A DNA stretch of 64,000 bases from Cyclobacteriaceae bacterium (GCA_030584025.1 CP129487.1:1364001-1428000); one strand, 5' to 3'; shown: positions 1 through 11,355, counted from the first letter of the stretch. Translations and numbers: made by a program. The notes: generated by a model from the sequence alone, not told the origin.

Positions 1-3000
1 ATAACAGCGATACCGAATGTAACGGTTTCAATCCAGCTAGCTGAAACAGGATTGATGGAACCAGCCGATTATATCCGTGCATTCTACCGGATAAATGGTG
101 GCGCTGAGGTGCTCATCGGAGAACTGGTTGGTGAAAGTGCAGTGGATAATGCGTTCAATACCTTTACCGTAACAGGTCTTGCGGGAAATACGCTTGAGAT
201 CGTTGTTCGTGTGCTGAATAACGCTGGCGCTGAGATCCATCGTTTTGATAATGTATTTGTTTCGGGGGCTGGTGCAAGCCTTCCTTTTATTGCGGATGTT
301 AATGATCCGGCTTCGACTGTTACCAATCTCCCTGTAGGTACTACAACGTTTACCTGGACTGTAACCAGTGCGCTGGGTATTTGTAGTTCAAGTAACGATC
401 AAGTTGTAGTAACGCGACACGCCCTACCTGTTAATAATGACCCATTGCCTGCCCTATGCGAGGATACTCCTGGATCTGGAGACGCAACGGTTACATTGGC
501 CTTTTTAAATTCTTTGAACGATGCGATAACGGGAATTGCAGGTTCAGCGGGAAGAACTGTACAATATTTTACAGATGCGCCCAGAACAATTCCATTTGTT
601 GGACCTGATGTAGTATCAAACGGAGAGATCCTTTATACCCGTGTAACCAGAACAGATGTTGCTCCTGGTTGTACCCAAGATGGCTTTATTACCTTTACGG
701 TTAACCCTAGTCCAGCAGTTGCGAATCAAAACCCGGCCTTCTGTGAAGAAAACATTGGTGGTGGTGAAATCAACAATTTAGACCTTACTATTTATGATGC
801 AGCTGTTGCTGACGGCATAGTAGCAAACAGATCAGTGGCGTGGTTTACGGATGTTACCCTCACCACACCAGTTGCTTCTCCAACGGATGTGGATAATGTA
901 AGCGATGGTGAAACGTTTTTCGCACGCGTGACTAACACGCTAACGAATTGCGTTAACGTGGCCGAGGTAGAGTTCCAAATTAATCCACGCCCGGGTATCA
1001 ATCCAATTATAGGTGGTACGAATGTTTGCGTTGGACCGACAACTGTGTTGTATCAAATTCAAACCATCAATCCAGGCTCTACCTATACCTGGAATTTACC
1101 TCCTGATAACCCGGGCATCTATCAACGGTTTGCCGGTGGTGGAGTGAATGATTTCTTTGTTTTGCTCCAATTCCCAGGTCTTACCAATGCACCAAACCCA
1201 GATGTATATAACATTAGCGTTACCGAAACTTCAGCTGATGGTTGTGTGGGTGATCCGCAACCCTTTACTATTACGGTTGAATCCAGTCCTGCAGCCAACG
1301 TAATAACTGGACCGAATCCGGTATGTAAGCAACAAACGGGTGTAGTCTATCAAACAGTAACATCTAACCCATTATCAACCTATACATGGTCGGTTATTGC
1401 TGGCGATGCGGCCATTGTCGGTGCGGCCAGTGGGGTAGGACTAAATCAGGTAACGGTTGATTTTGGAACGGCCAATTCGGTGACTCTTCGTGTAGAAGAG
1501 GTTTCTCCTACAGGGTGCTCCGGTGCAGCAGCTACATTGGTAATAAATGCCAACGATCGTCCCGTTATGACTTCCTTGCCAACTGCATCCATTTGTAGCG
1601 GTCAGGCAACTCAGGATGTATTGACCCTTACCTCGAGCATTGGCGGCTCTACGTTCAACTGGATTGTAACGAGTGTTACGGGCTTGGTTAACGGAACAGC
1701 TGTGGGTAACAATGGCACCGGACAAATCAACCAGGCACTGACTAATTTTTCTGGTGCTGTAGGTTCCGTTACCTATCGGGTAACTCCTACATCTCCGGCA
1801 GGGTGTGCAGGACCTGCACAAGATGTGATTGTTACAGTTAATCCAGCTCCGGTAGTTGCATCCGGTCAAACCCGAACCATCTGTAGCAATCAACCGGTTA
1901 ACAAAGAAATTTTCTTATCTCCGCTTAACCTTCCACCAGGCACAGTATTTAATTGGGCGGCTCCGGTTATGTCGGATGGATCCACGCAAGGATCAGCAGG
2001 GACAAATGTAGCAGCGGGAGCTCCGGGCACCCTGCACATAACAGATGTGTTGGTAAATACATCGAATGCTCCGATTACCGCAACCTACACCATAACGCCA
2101 ACTTCTGGAGCAGGATGTGTAGGTGTTGCTGAGACAATTGTCATTACCATAAATCCTGAGCCGACATCAACCAATTCAACAGCCGCTGTATTTTGTTCCG
2201 ATGTAGCGTTTAGCATCAATCCTCAGGCGAACATTACAAACACCCTCGTCAGTTCATTTACGTGGACGGCCTTTTATCCGGCTGGTTTAACAGGTGGAGC
2301 GGGTAGTGGAGTGGGTTCAATCAATGAATCACTTACAAATATTACTACTGCTCAGATAAGCGCGGTGTATACCGTTACACCTACTTCAGCCAGCGGTTGT
2401 GCAGGCGCTACTTTTACAGTCACGGTTCCGGTCAATCCGAAACCGGTTGGTGCCAATACCACCGTGGCTGTTCAATGTTCCGATGTTGCGTTCAGTTTCG
2501 ACCCGCAAACGTTTATTACCAACGGGGTAACCGCTACGTATACATGGACAGCAGCCTATCCAGCCGGATTAACTGGTGGCGCAGCCAACGGTGTAGGTAA
2601 TGTGGTGGGCACGTTGGTGAATCAGACCAACATTCAACTGAACGCAGTATTTACCGTAACACCAACATCAACTCCTGATGTTTGTGTGGGAACACCTTTT
2701 ACAGTAACTGTTCCGGTTAATCCTGAGCCGGTAGGAGCGAATTCAATTAAAGCCGTGGTGTGCTCCGATGCGCCATTCAGTTTTGATCCGCAGGCCGAAA
2801 TTACTAATGGAGTTCCCGCTTCCTTTAGCTGGACAGCCGTTTATCCGGGAGGAATAACCGGTGGCGCAACCAACGGTACAGGCCCGGTTGCTGAAACATT
2901 AACTAACTTAACAGGTGGTGTGCTCAATGTGGTTTATACGATCATCCCACGTTCAGCCGCCAATTGCGATGGCAATCCGTTCACCATTACGGTGCCGATA

Positions 3001-6000
3001 GATACGGAACCTGTTGGTGCTGATGTGACCAAGGTTGCACAATGCTCCAATGTTCCCTTCAGCTTTAATCCACAGGATGATATCACCAATGGTGTAAACA
3101 GCACGTTTACCTGGACCGCTTCGTATGGCGCAGGACTTTCCGGTGGAGCCGGCAATGGAAATGGAGCGATTGCTGAGACGTTGGTAAACCTCACTTCAGC
3201 GCCAATCAATGCTGTGTATACGGTTGTGCCGGTTGCTGTAGGCGGAGGTTGTGTGGGTAATCCACCATTCGTTATTACAGTGCCGGTAAATCCTCAACCG
3301 GTTGCCGTCAACCAAACCAAAGCAGTGGTTTGTTCCAATGATGCGTTCAGTTTTGATCCGCAAACACAAATCACCAACAGCGTAGCCAGCAACTTTGCAT
3401 GGACCGCTGTTTATCCTGCCGGACTAACCGGTGGTGCAGGAAACGGTACGGGCAACGTAGCCGAAACGTTGGTGAATTTAACTGCTGGTCAGTTGAGTGC
3501 AGTTTATACCGTTACGCCAACATCTGTTGATGGCTGTGTGGGCGCAAACTTCACGATCACCGTTCCGGTTAATCCGGAACCTGTTGGCGCCAATGTTACA
3601 AAAGCCGCAGCATGTTCAAATGTTCAATTCAGCTTTAATCCACAATTGGATATCACCAACGGTGTTGCTTCAAATTTCACGTGGACAGCTGCGTATGATG
3701 CCGGCTTAGCCGGAGGTGCGAATAACGGAACGGGAACCATAATTGAAACGCTTGAGAATTTAACAGGTGGCGCTTTGAATGCGGTCTATACCGTTACACC
3801 AACCTCAACGGCTGGCTGTGTTGGAAATTCATTTACTATTACCGTTCCAGTTAACCCTGAACCAGTTGGCGCTAATGATATTAAGGCCATCGTATGTTCT
3901 GATGTTGCCTTTAACTTCAATCCACAGGATGACGTAGCAAACGGTGTGGCATCAACGTTCACCTGGACGGCTTCCTATGCAGCAGGACTAAGTGGAGGTG
4001 CAGGTGCCGGAGTTGGAAATATTGCCGAGACATTAACAAACCTTACGGGTGCAGCATTGAATGCCACCTACACCATTACGCCAACCTCATCTAATGGTTG
4101 TGTGGGTGATCAGTTCACGATAACTGTTCCGATTGATTCAGAACCGGTAGCCGCCAACAGTACAAAGGGCGCTGTATGTTCTGATAGTCCATTCAGTTTT
4201 GATCCTCAGGCAGAGATCACAAACGGAACGGTAGCCACGTTCACGTGGACTGCTGTATATCCTGCCGGATTAACAGGTGGTGCTGCCAATGGTGTGGGTA
4301 TAATCAATCAAACCCTCACCAACCAAACAGGAGGGCAACTCAGCGCGGTGTACACCATCACACCAACCACAGCAGGTTCATGTGTGGGTACAAACTTCAC
4401 GATTACAGTTCCGGTCAATCCTGAACCGGTGGGTTCAAATGCGGTTCGCCCTCCGGTATGCTCCGATGTTGCTTTCAATTTTAATCCGCAAAATGATATC
4501 ATCAACGGTGTTACCAGTACGTTTGCCTGGACAGCCGTTTATGATGCCGGGTTATCGGGTGGCGCAGGTGCTGGTACAGGATTGCTTTCAGAAACATTAA
4601 CCAACCTAACCGGTGGTCAGTTAAATGCCGTTTATACCATCACGCCAACCTCTAACAACGGATGCGTAGGTGCTGATTTTACCATTACGGTTCAGGTCAA
4701 TCCTGAACCAGTTGGTGCGGATGCAGTTAAAGCTCCGGTATGTTCCGATGTGGCATTTAGTTTCAATCCGCAAGCAGAAATCACCAATGGCGTTACCTCA
4801 ACATTTAGCTGGGTAGCAGCATACCCTGCTGGTATTACAGGTGGTTCGGGTAATGGAAATGGTGCGGTTGCAGAAACGCTAACCAATCTCACATCTGCAC
4901 AATTAAATGTTGTGTATACCGTTACGCCTACTTCAACAAATGGATGTGCGGGCACCGCGTTCACCATCACCATACCGATTGATCCCGAGCCTTTGGCCAT
5001 CAATACGGTAAAGACAGCGGTGTGCTCCGATGCAGTGTTCTCTTTCGATCCGCAGGATAATGTTTCAAATTCTATTACTGCAACCTATACGTGGACAGCC
5101 GTGTACGATCCGGGCCTTACTGGTGGATCGGGCAATGGAACGGGATTGATTGCAGAAACACTGAATAACGTATCAGGTGGAACGTTAAATGCTGTTTACA
5201 CCATCACGCCAACCTCAACAGTTACAAACTGCGTGGGGTCTAACTTTACCATCACTGTTCCGGTTCGTTCTGAACCTGTTGGTGCCGATGATACCAAGGC
5301 GGTTGTATGCTCAGATGTTCCATTTAACTTCAATCCGCAACTGGATATTACCAACGGCATCACGTCAACGTTCACCTGGACGGCCACGTATGATGCCGGA
5401 CTAAGTGGTGGTGCCGCAGCAGGTACCGGGCCTATTGCTGAAACATTAAGTAATAATTCGGGAGGCGTATTGAATGCAGTTTATACCGTAACACCAACAT
5501 CCAGCAACGGTTGTCCGGGAACTCCTTTTGTGATCACTGTTCCAGTAAGTTCTGAACCGGTTGGTGCAGATGCCATCAAGGCTGCTGTTTGCTCCAATGT
5601 AGCTTTCTCTTTTGATCCGCAAGATGAAATCACCAATGGAATCGTTTCAACGTTTACGTGGACTGCGGTTTACGACTTTGGTCTTTCCGGAGGTGCCGCT
5701 AATGGAACCGGAAATGTTACCGGTACATTACAAAATCTTACGGGTGGTGTGTTAAATGCAGTGTTTACGCTTACACCGGCTTCCGGTGGTTCTTGTCCGG
5801 GAAGTACATTCACCATTACGGTGCCGGTTAATCCGCAACCGGTTGGTGCTAATGTAACGCGTGCTGCGGTTTGCTCCGATGTTCCTTTCAACCTGAACCC
5901 GCAGGATGATGTTTCGAATCTTGTTCCTTCCACCTTTACATGGACAGCCACATATGCTCCTGGTATTACCGGTGGGGCAGGAGCTGGTGTAGGTCCGCTT

Positions 6001-9000
6001 GCTGAAACGTTACACAATGAAACCGGTGGGCCATTGAACGCTGTTTATACGGTAACGCCTACATCGAATCCGGAAGGTTGTGTGGGTAATCCATTTGTGA
6101 TTACGGTTCCGGTTAATCCTGAGCCTGTATTGAACCCGAATCTGGATGTAACGGTATGTAGCGATGTTCGAACAAACATTGTACTTTCTACTAACGGTTT
6201 GTCTGTTCCTGCAGCCGCATTCAATATTGTGAATATAACAGTTGCAGGTGGACTAACACCTGCAGCAGGAAATTCAAGTGTCCAGAATGGTGTGAATGCA
6301 AATGCCATTTTGAATGATCGTTTTACAAACACGACAAATGGAAGTCTTACTGTTGAATACACGATTGTTCCGGTAAGTGCGCAAGGCTGTTTGGGTGATC
6401 CTGCAACAGTTGTTGTTACAGTTGATCCTGAACCGGTACTTGATCCTGCATTAAGTCCGCTGCCGGCATGTAGTGATGTTACCACAAGTGTACTGCTTGC
6501 AGTGGCACCGGGTTCTGCGCCAGCCGTATCCTATAACATAACCCAAATCAATTGGGATATTGGTTTACAACCAGGTCCCGGTAATGCTTCCATTGGCAAT
6601 GCACAACCGGCAACGGCTATTCAAAATGACTTCTTCACCAATACAACAAACAGTCCGTTACAGGCACGTTATCGCGTGGTACCGGTTTCAGCTGACGGTT
6701 GTTTAGGTGATGAAGGAACCGTGATCTTTACGGTAAATCCTGCGCCATCCATGGCCTCAAACCTCGATGCGATTGTGTGTAGCAATGAAACCTCGAATAT
6801 TATTTTAGGCACCAGTCCGACCAGTGCCATTGCCTCCGACTATGATATCATGTCGATTGTGGTGGATGCCGGGTTAACACCGATCACCTTTAATGCAGCA
6901 ACACCACGCAATACAACCGACATCAATGAAATCCGCAACGATGTATTTGTCAACAACACCAACGGGGTATTAACCGTAACCTACAATGTTGTTCCGGTTA
7001 CCGCAGCGGGTTGCCGCGGACCTGAACGTGCCATTGTATTGCGTGTTGAGCCTGCGGTTGTTGCTGCGCCTGTTAACAATACAACTGATATTTGTAGTAA
7101 TACCCTTACCAACATTGTATTAAATTCACCAACAGTTCCTTCTGCCGGTATCATCACCTTTAATTATCAGGCGTTTGCCAGTTCAGGTCTTGTTTCAGGT
7201 TTCTTCCCGATTCAAAGCAACTTGCCGCAAGGGCATGTAATTACGGATAACCTGGTCAATAATGACGACTCACCTCAAACGGTAACCTATCGCATCACAC
7301 CTGTAGCCAATGGTGCTAAAACCGGCAATGGGTGTACGGGCAATTTTGTAGATGTGGTGGTGAACATTGAACCAAAACCAAAAGTTACCGTTACGCCAAT
7401 CAATGTTACGGTTTGTGAAGGAATTCCAACCGGATTTAGTTTAACCTCCACCACTGCTCCATCTGCCGGGGTGGTTGAGTTTGAATTGGTTAATGTAGTA
7501 CCGGAAGGTGGTGTTACCGGATTTTCTCCGGTGGGCACCATATTTACGAACAACAGTCTGTTGGATGATATTCTGGATAACCCAACTGCGTTGCCACAAA
7601 AAGTAACGTATACACTGCGTCCTCAAACGCCTACAGTTGGTTGCGTTGGTGATGGTGTTCAGGTGGTTGTTACTGTAAATCCAAGGCCAACAATTACAGC
7701 GTCTTCACTAGCCGAACAAATCTGTAGTGGAAGCAACATCAATATTTCGTTTACCTACGATGTGACGAATACCATTGGAGTTTGGACGGCTGTTGCTGAC
7801 GCCAATATTGTGGGTGCATCACCCGGTGCAGGAAGCTTGTTATTCCAGACGTTATTTAATAATAGTAATACCCCGGGCAATGTGGTGTACACCGTAACAC
7901 CAACAAGCCCTGCCGGATGTCAAGGAACACCAGTAGTGATTAATGTAACAGTTGACCCTATACCGAGTGTAACCGGCTTGCCTCCGGCCATTACGATATG
8001 TGATGACGATGCCATTAATGTTCCATTAAACAGTCCGGTGGCGGGTACCGTATTTAACTGGACAGCCACATCATCCAGTACAAATATTACGGGCTTCACA
8101 ACACCGAATACAGGCAATGCTATAAACGAGACGTTAAGTAATGCTGATTTCTTCCCAGGTACCGTTTTATACCAGATAACACCAACAGGTCCGGCTCCAA
8201 CTGCATGCGTAGGGAACCCTGCCACGATGGTCGTTACGGTTGCACCTACAGTAGGTGGTCGCTGGTTAACGAATGACCTGGCGCTTTGTGTGGGACAAAC
8301 TCAATTCCTGGTATTGCAGTTGGATGGTCAGCCTCCGTTTGAAGCTACCTACACAGCCACAGATGCAAACGGATCAACACCGATTACGTTAACCGGACTT
8401 GGAAACATTCGCGTGATTCCGGTATCACCAACACAAACGACAACATATGAATTAACAGCAGTATCCGATGTGAATGGTTGTCCGTTTACTCCGGCAGGAG
8501 AGACGGTAACCGTAACGGTAGGGGAGACCGATGCAACGTTTAGCATTGTTGGACCGGTAAATGGTTGCTCTCCGTTCACTGCTGAATTTCAGTACAACCA
8601 GGTAGCAGGTGTAACGTATACCTGGCGCTGGTTTGATGGAACAGAAACGGTGTTCACCGCAGGATCAACGCAGGCCAATGCCACCATTACTCATGAGTTT
8701 GTGAATCCTTCACCTACGGGTACCATCGATTACAAGGTGACGCTACAGACTACACTTGATCCGCCATTGGATATTTGCCAGGATGTACACTTTGAAACTA
8801 TTTCTGTATTCCCTGAAATTTTTGTAAACATCTTCCCGGATAAAGATGAGATCTGTAGTGGAGAAACCATCAACTTCTTCAACAGCTCCATCGGTGCGGC
8901 CACGCATCGTTGGTTCTATCGCGAGCAAGGAAATGTTGGTCAAGAACTTGATGTGCGCACCACGCAACAGGTTAGCTATACCTTTACGAATACATCCACA

Positions 9001-10293
9001 CTTAATCCTATCATTTACGAAGTGGTGTATGTGGCAAATAATGGAAATTGTCCTTCACCGGAAATGATTATTCCGATTACGGTTTATAGGTCGGTTACAG
9101 CTTCATTTGATGAAGGAGTTATTCCACCTATGATCGGCAATGCTGCAACACTTACATTCACAAATACATCAAGTCCGGTTGATGGTTCTGATTTCTCGTA
9201 TGAATGGGATTTTGGTATAGGAGCTACTCCTCAAACACAATCTGGAGTTGGACCGTTTGTTGTTGATTATACCGGTCCGGGTCCAAGAGATGTCAGTATA
9301 ACTGCCATCAATATTGATGCACAGGCTGCTGGCCTTGATTGTAGCAATACCTTTACTAAAACAATCAACCTCATTCTTCCTCCTTTGGTGGCAGATTTTG
9401 ATTACACTCCGTTTGAGGCGTGCTTCCCTTCCGCTATCCAGGTTACGAATAACTCTACCGGTAATTTATTTGAGTGGCAATTGATCGATCAAAACGGAGT
9501 GGTACAGGCTGTTTCGAATCTGGATAATCCAACTTTTTTTATTGCTAACCCGGGTGACTACACTATTTTCTTGCGCGCGTCCAATACCATTACCGGACAA
9601 TTCGCCTTAGCCGATAACTCTGGTGTGGGAGCGAACGCAATGCCCGGGAAAAGCCCGGTAAGAATTTACCCGACCCCTCAAGCTGCCTTCCAGGCACGTC
9701 CTACAACGTTGTTTGTTCCGGATACCGAGTTGGTGACGTTTAATTTCTCACAACCAACCAATGTGCCTTCCGATGAAGTTTCTTTCTTATGGAATTTTGG
9801 TGACACAGATGATATTGTAACCCGACTGTTGGGAGAATCTGATCCCACCTATTTCTATCCGGTGGAGGGGCTTTATACCATTACCTTGGTGATGCAGGAA
9901 ACACGTGGTAATGTAGTGTGTAGAGATACCGCAACACAAGAGATTGTGGCCCGTGAAGGTGGTCAGGTACGCATACCCAATGCCTTTACACCGGATCCAT
10001 CCGGACCGAATGGTGGTGTACCGGGACCGGGTGGTGTGAACGATGTGTTCCTGCCATATGTAAGGGGTATCAACATCAACGAACCCAACTCGTTCAATAT
10101 GCAGATTTTTGATCGGTGGGGGAATTTGATTTTTGAAAGTCGAAACTCACCGGGGCAACCGTTGCGCGGTTGGGATGGCTACGACCGAAATGGAAACTTG
10201 CTTCCTTCGGGTGTGTATGTATATAAATTGGTGCTGCGCCTCGTAGATGGGCAACGAACCACACAGATTGGAGATGTAACCTTGATTCGATAA
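1..10293 (+). CDS. Giant T9SS-exported surface protein with PKD-like repeats (5' end outside window)
   Basis: The reading frame is open from base 1, so the true start lies upstream; 3430 residues are visible. After several divergent PKD-like domains come 14 close repeats of about 94 residues (bases ~2158-6120), then about seven more divergent copies, then PKD-type domains with WDFG or WNFGD cores. The last ~110 residues (from IPNAFTPDPSG, with FDRWGNLIFES, GWDGYDRNG and GVYVYKL) are a type B T9SS C-terminal domain (gliding_CTERM/CHU_C type). The protein should cross the outer membrane by T9SS and be retained at the surface, probably as an adhesin related in architecture to SprB. The PorP/SprF gene 12 bp downstream is the expected partner. 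Ligand and role in motility are unknown. The family assignment is sure; the adhesin role is inferred. Confidence 0.93.
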   Translation: MTAIPNVTVSIQLAETGLMEPADYIRAFYRINGGAEVLIGELVGESAVDNAFNTFTVTGLAGNTLEIVVRVLNNAGAEIHRFDNVFVSGAGASLPFIADVNDPASTVTNLPVGTTTFTWTVTSALGICSSSNDQVVVTRHALPVNNDPLPALCEDTPGSGDATVTLAFLNSLNDAITGIAGSAGRTVQYFTDAPRTIPFVGPDVVSNGEILYTRVTRTDVAPGCTQDGFITFTVNPSPAVANQNPAFCEENIGGGEINNLDLTIYDAAVADGIVANRSVAWFTDVTLTTPVASPTDVDNVSDGETFFARVTNTLTNCVNVAEVEFQINPRPGINPIIGGTNVCVGPTTVLYQIQTINPGSTYTWNLPPDNPGIYQRFAGGGVNDFFVLLQFPGLTNAPNPDVYNISVTETSADGCVGDPQPFTITVESSPAANVITGPNPVCKQQTGVVYQTVTSNPLSTYTWSVIAGDAAIVGAASGVGLNQVTVDFGTANSVTLRVEEVSPTGCSGAAATLVINANDRPVMTSLPTASICSGQATQDVLTLTSSIGGSTFNWIVTSVTGLVNGTAVGNNGTGQINQALTNFSGAVGSVTYRVTPTSPAGCAGPAQDVIVTVNPAPVVASGQTRTICSNQPVNKEIFLSPLNLPPGTVFNWAAPVMSDGSTQGSAGTNVAAGAPGTLHITDVLVNTSNAPITATYTITPTSGAGCVGVAETIVITINPEPTSTNSTAAVFCSDVAFSINPQANITNTLVSSFTWTAFYPAGLTGGAGSGVGSINESLTNITTAQISAVYTVTPTSASGCAGATFTVTVPVNPKPVGANTTVAVQCSDVAFSFDPQTFITNGVTATYTWTAAYPAGLTGGAANGVGNVVGTLVNQTNIQLNAVFTVTPTSTPDVCVGTPFTVTVPVNPEPVGANSIKAVVCSDAPFSFDPQAEITNGVPASFSWTAVYPGGITGGATNGTGPVAETLTNLTGGVLNVVYTIIPRSAANCDGNPFTITVPIDTEPVGADVTKVAQCSNVPFSFNPQDDITNGVNSTFTWTASYGAGLSGGAGNGNGAIAETLVNLTSAPINAVYTVVPVAVGGGCVGNPPFVITVPVNPQPVAVNQTKAVVCSNDAFSFDPQTQITNSVASNFAWTAVYPAGLTGGAGNGTGNVAETLVNLTAGQLSAVYTVTPTSVDGCVGANFTITVPVNPEPVGANVTKAAACSNVQFSFNPQLDITNGVASNFTWTAAYDAGLAGGANNGTGTIIETLENLTGGALNAVYTVTPTSTAGCVGNSFTITVPVNPEPVGANDIKAIVCSDVAFNFNPQDDVANGVASTFTWTASYAAGLSGGAGAGVGNIAETLTNLTGAALNATYTITPTSSNGCVGDQFTITVPIDSEPVAANSTKGAVCSDSPFSFDPQAEITNGTVATFTWTAVYPAGLTGGAANGVGIINQTLTNQTGGQLSAVYTITPTTAGSCVGTNFTITVPVNPEPVGSNAVRPPVCSDVAFNFNPQNDIINGVTSTFAWTAVYDAGLSGGAGAGTGLLSETLTNLTGGQLNAVYTITPTSNNGCVGADFTITVQVNPEPVGADAVKAPVCSDVAFSFNPQAEITNGVTSTFSWVAAYPAGITGGSGNGNGAVAETLTNLTSAQLNVVYTVTPTSTNGCAGTAFTITIPIDPEPLAINTVKTAVCSDAVFSFDPQDNVSNSITATYTWTAVYDPGLTGGSGNGTGLIAETLNNVSGGTLNAVYTITPTSTVTNCVGSNFTITVPVRSEPVGADDTKAVVCSDVPFNFNPQLDITNGITSTFTWTATYDAGLSGGAAAGTGPIAETLSNNSGGVLNAVYTVTPTSSNGCPGTPFVITVPVSSEPVGADAIKAAVCSNVAFSFDPQDEITNGIVSTFTWTAVYDFGLSGGAANGTGNVTGTLQNLTGGVLNAVFTLTPASGGSCPGSTFTITVPVNPQPVGANVTRAAVCSDVPFNLNPQDDVSNLVPSTFTWTATYAPGITGGAGAGVGPLAETLHNETGGPLNAVYTVTPTSNPEGCVGNPFVITVPVNPEPVLNPNLDVTVCSDVRTNIVLSTNGLSVPAAAFNIVNITVAGGLTPAAGNSSVQNGVNANAILNDRFTNTTNGSLTVEYTIVPVSAQGCLGDPATVVVTVDPEPVLDPALSPLPACSDVTTSVLLAVAPGSAPAVSYNITQINWDIGLQPGPGNASIGNAQPATAIQNDFFTNTTNSPLQARYRVVPVSADGCLGDEGTVIFTVNPAPSMASNLDAIVCSNETSNIILGTSPTSAIASDYDIMSIVVDAGLTPITFNAATPRNTTDINEIRNDVFVNNTNGVLTVTYNVVPVTAAGCRGPERAIVLRVEPAVVAAPVNNTTDICSNTLTNIVLNSPTVPSAGIITFNYQAFASSGLVSGFFPIQSNLPQGHVITDNLVNNDDSPQTVTYRITPVANGAKTGNGCTGNFVDVVVNIEPKPKVTVTPINVTVCEGIPTGFSLTSTTAPSAGVVEFELVNVVPEGGVTGFSPVGTIFTNNSLLDDILDNPTALPQKVTYTLRPQTPTVGCVGDGVQVVVTVNPRPTITASSLAEQICSGSNINISFTYDVTNTIGVWTAVADANIVGASPGAGSLLFQTLFNNSNTPGNVVYTVTPTSPAGCQGTPVVINVTVDPIPSVTGLPPAITICDDDAINVPLNSPVAGTVFNWTATSSSTNITGFTTPNTGNAINETLSNADFFPGTVLYQITPTGPAPTACVGNPATMVVTVAPTVGGRWLTNDLALCVGQTQFLVLQLDGQPPFEATYTATDANGSTPITLTGLGNIRVIPVSPTQTTTYELTAVSDVNGCPFTPAGETVTVTVGETDATFSIVGPVNGCSPFTAEFQYNQVAGVTYTWRWFDGTETVFTAGSTQANATITHEFVNPSPTGTIDYKVTLQTTLDPPLDICQDVHFETISVFPEIFVNIFPDKDEICSGETINFFNSSIGAATHRWFYREQGNVGQELDVRTTQQVSYTFTNTSTLNPIIYEVVYVANNGNCPSPEMIIPITVYRSVTASFDEGVIPPMIGNAATLTFTNTSSPVDGSDFSYEWDFGIGATPQTQSGVGPFVVDYTGPGPRDVSITAINIDAQAAGLDCSNTFTKTINLILPPLVADFDYTPFEACFPSAIQVTNNSTGNLFEWQLIDQNGVVQAVSNLDNPTFFIANPGDYTIFLRASNTITGQFALADNSGVGANAMPGKSPVRIYPTPQAAFQARPTTLFVPDTELVTFNFSQPTNVPSDEVSFLWNFGDTDDIVTRLLGESDPTYFYPVEGLYTITLVMQETRGNVVCRDTATQEIVAREGGQVRIPNAFTPDPSGPNGGVPGPGGVNDVFLPYVRGININEPNSFNMQIFDRWGNLIFESRNSPGQPLRGWDGYDRNGNLLPSGVYVYKLVLRLVDGQRTTQIGDVTLIR
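2158..6120 (+). repeat. 14 tandem ~283-bp repeats inside the adhesin gene
   Basis: Fourteen in-frame units average about 283 bp (94 aa). Each begins near EPVGAN, then has VCSD..FSFDPQ..ITNGV, TFTWTA.Y.AGLTGG, ETL.NLT, LNAVYTVTPTS and GCVG..FTITVPVNP. Every unit keeps two cysteines, one in the VCS motif and one in the GCVG motif, so each domain could close its own disulfide. Before and after this block the units become divergent. The near-identity of neighbouring units suggests recent expansion or gene conversion. Confidence 0.9.
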
Positions 10294-10305
10294 CTTGAAG
10301 ATCCT

Positions 10306-11355
10306 ATGCGCTTGAAACTATCAGGTTTATTTTTTGGAATGTTGATTGTACTGACTTTGCATGCGCAGGACATTCAGTTTTCGCAATACTACCAGGCTCC
10401 GTTGTATTTGAACCCGGGCTTTACGGGCATCACACCGCAGCAACGAGTAACATTCAATCACCGGGTACAGTGGCCCAACCTGCCACAAGCTTTTGCTACG
10501 TATGCCGCTTCGTACGATATTTTTATTGATGAATTACGAAGTGGTTTTGGTATTCTGGCAACAACAGATAAGATGGGATCGGCCGGATGGCGAACCACAA
10601 CCGTTGGGGTGTTGTATTCCTACAAAGTTAAGATTACGGATAACTGGGTGTTTTCTCCTGGATTGTATTTTGGATACGGAACAAACGGAATCGACAGAAG
10701 CCGCTTGCGCTTGGGTGATGGTCTGGAGTTTGAACGCGATGGTCAATACTACTCCATTGATCCGGATCAGGATCGTATCGGGAGACAAAGTTATTTTGAT
10801 TTTGGATCAGGTGCCTTGTTGTATAACCGTGCCTTCTGGATCGGTACTGCTTTTCATCACATGAATCAACCAAACCTTTCTGTTCTTGGTGATGTAAGTC
10901 GCTTACCTATGAAAGGAACTGTGCATGCTGGTTTTCGTTTGGATCTCTCGGATGGAGGGCTTCGCTCCCGGTCATACCGTGTTTCCTACCTTACACCCTC
11001 TATCATGTATCGCTGGCAAGGAAAGTCCTTTTCGCAATTTGATATGGGTGTTAACTATCACATTGATCCTGTTTCAGTGGGTATCTGGTATCGCGGCAAG
11101 CCATGGGAAAAGAATGTGATCAATAATATGTCTTCTGATGCGTTGATCATTCAACTCGGCCTTTACATGAAGAACCTGAACATCGGATACAGTTATGATT
11201 TCTCCATATCCGAGTTGCAAACCACTTCAGGAGGTGCGCATGAAATTTCACTGGTGTACCAGTTTTCAACCAAACCGGTACAACGTAGCGTAAAGCAGAA
11301 ATACCGCCTCATTCCGTGTCCCACCTTCAATAGTAAAGAGGGCTTCTGGAATTAA
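10306..11355 (+). CDS. PorP/SprF family outer membrane protein (partner of first adhesin)
   Basis: 349 aa. An N-terminal signal peptide ends near LTLHAQ, and the mature start QDIQFSQYYQAPLYLNPG is the PorP/SprF hallmark. The rest is beta-rich, as expected of a small outer membrane barrel, and includes the family's GGAHEISLVYQF near the C-terminus. In this family SprF is needed for export or surface attachment of type B C-terminal-domain proteins. It lies 12 bp after the giant surface protein, so the two are probably one operon and a functional pair. Its paralogue at 15218 has the same domain and the same neighbour arrangement. The specific pairing is inferred from position. Confidence 0.9.
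   Translation: MRLKLSGLFFGMLIVLTLHAQDIQFSQYYQAPLYLNPGFTGITPQQRVTFNHRVQWPNLPQAFATYAASYDIFIDELRSGFGILATTDKMGSAGWRTTTVGVLYSYKVKITDNWVFSPGLYFGYGTNGIDRSRLRLGDGLEFERDGQYYSIDPDQDRIGRQSYFDFGSGALLYNRAFWIGTAFHHMNQPNLSVLGDVSRLPMKGTVHAGFRLDLSDGGLRSRSYRVSYLTPSIMYRWQGKSFSQFDMGVNYHIDPVSVGIWYRGKPWEKNVINNMSSDALIIQLGLYMKNLNIGYSYDFSISELQTTSGGAHEISLVYQFSTKPVQRSVKQKYRLIPCPTFNSKEGFWN

Noticed and set aside
1441..9067. Many long ORFs on the minus strand and in other plus frames across the adhesin
   Set aside because: They mirror the repeated codons of the giant gene, recur with the repeat period and encode low-complexity peptides with no family features.
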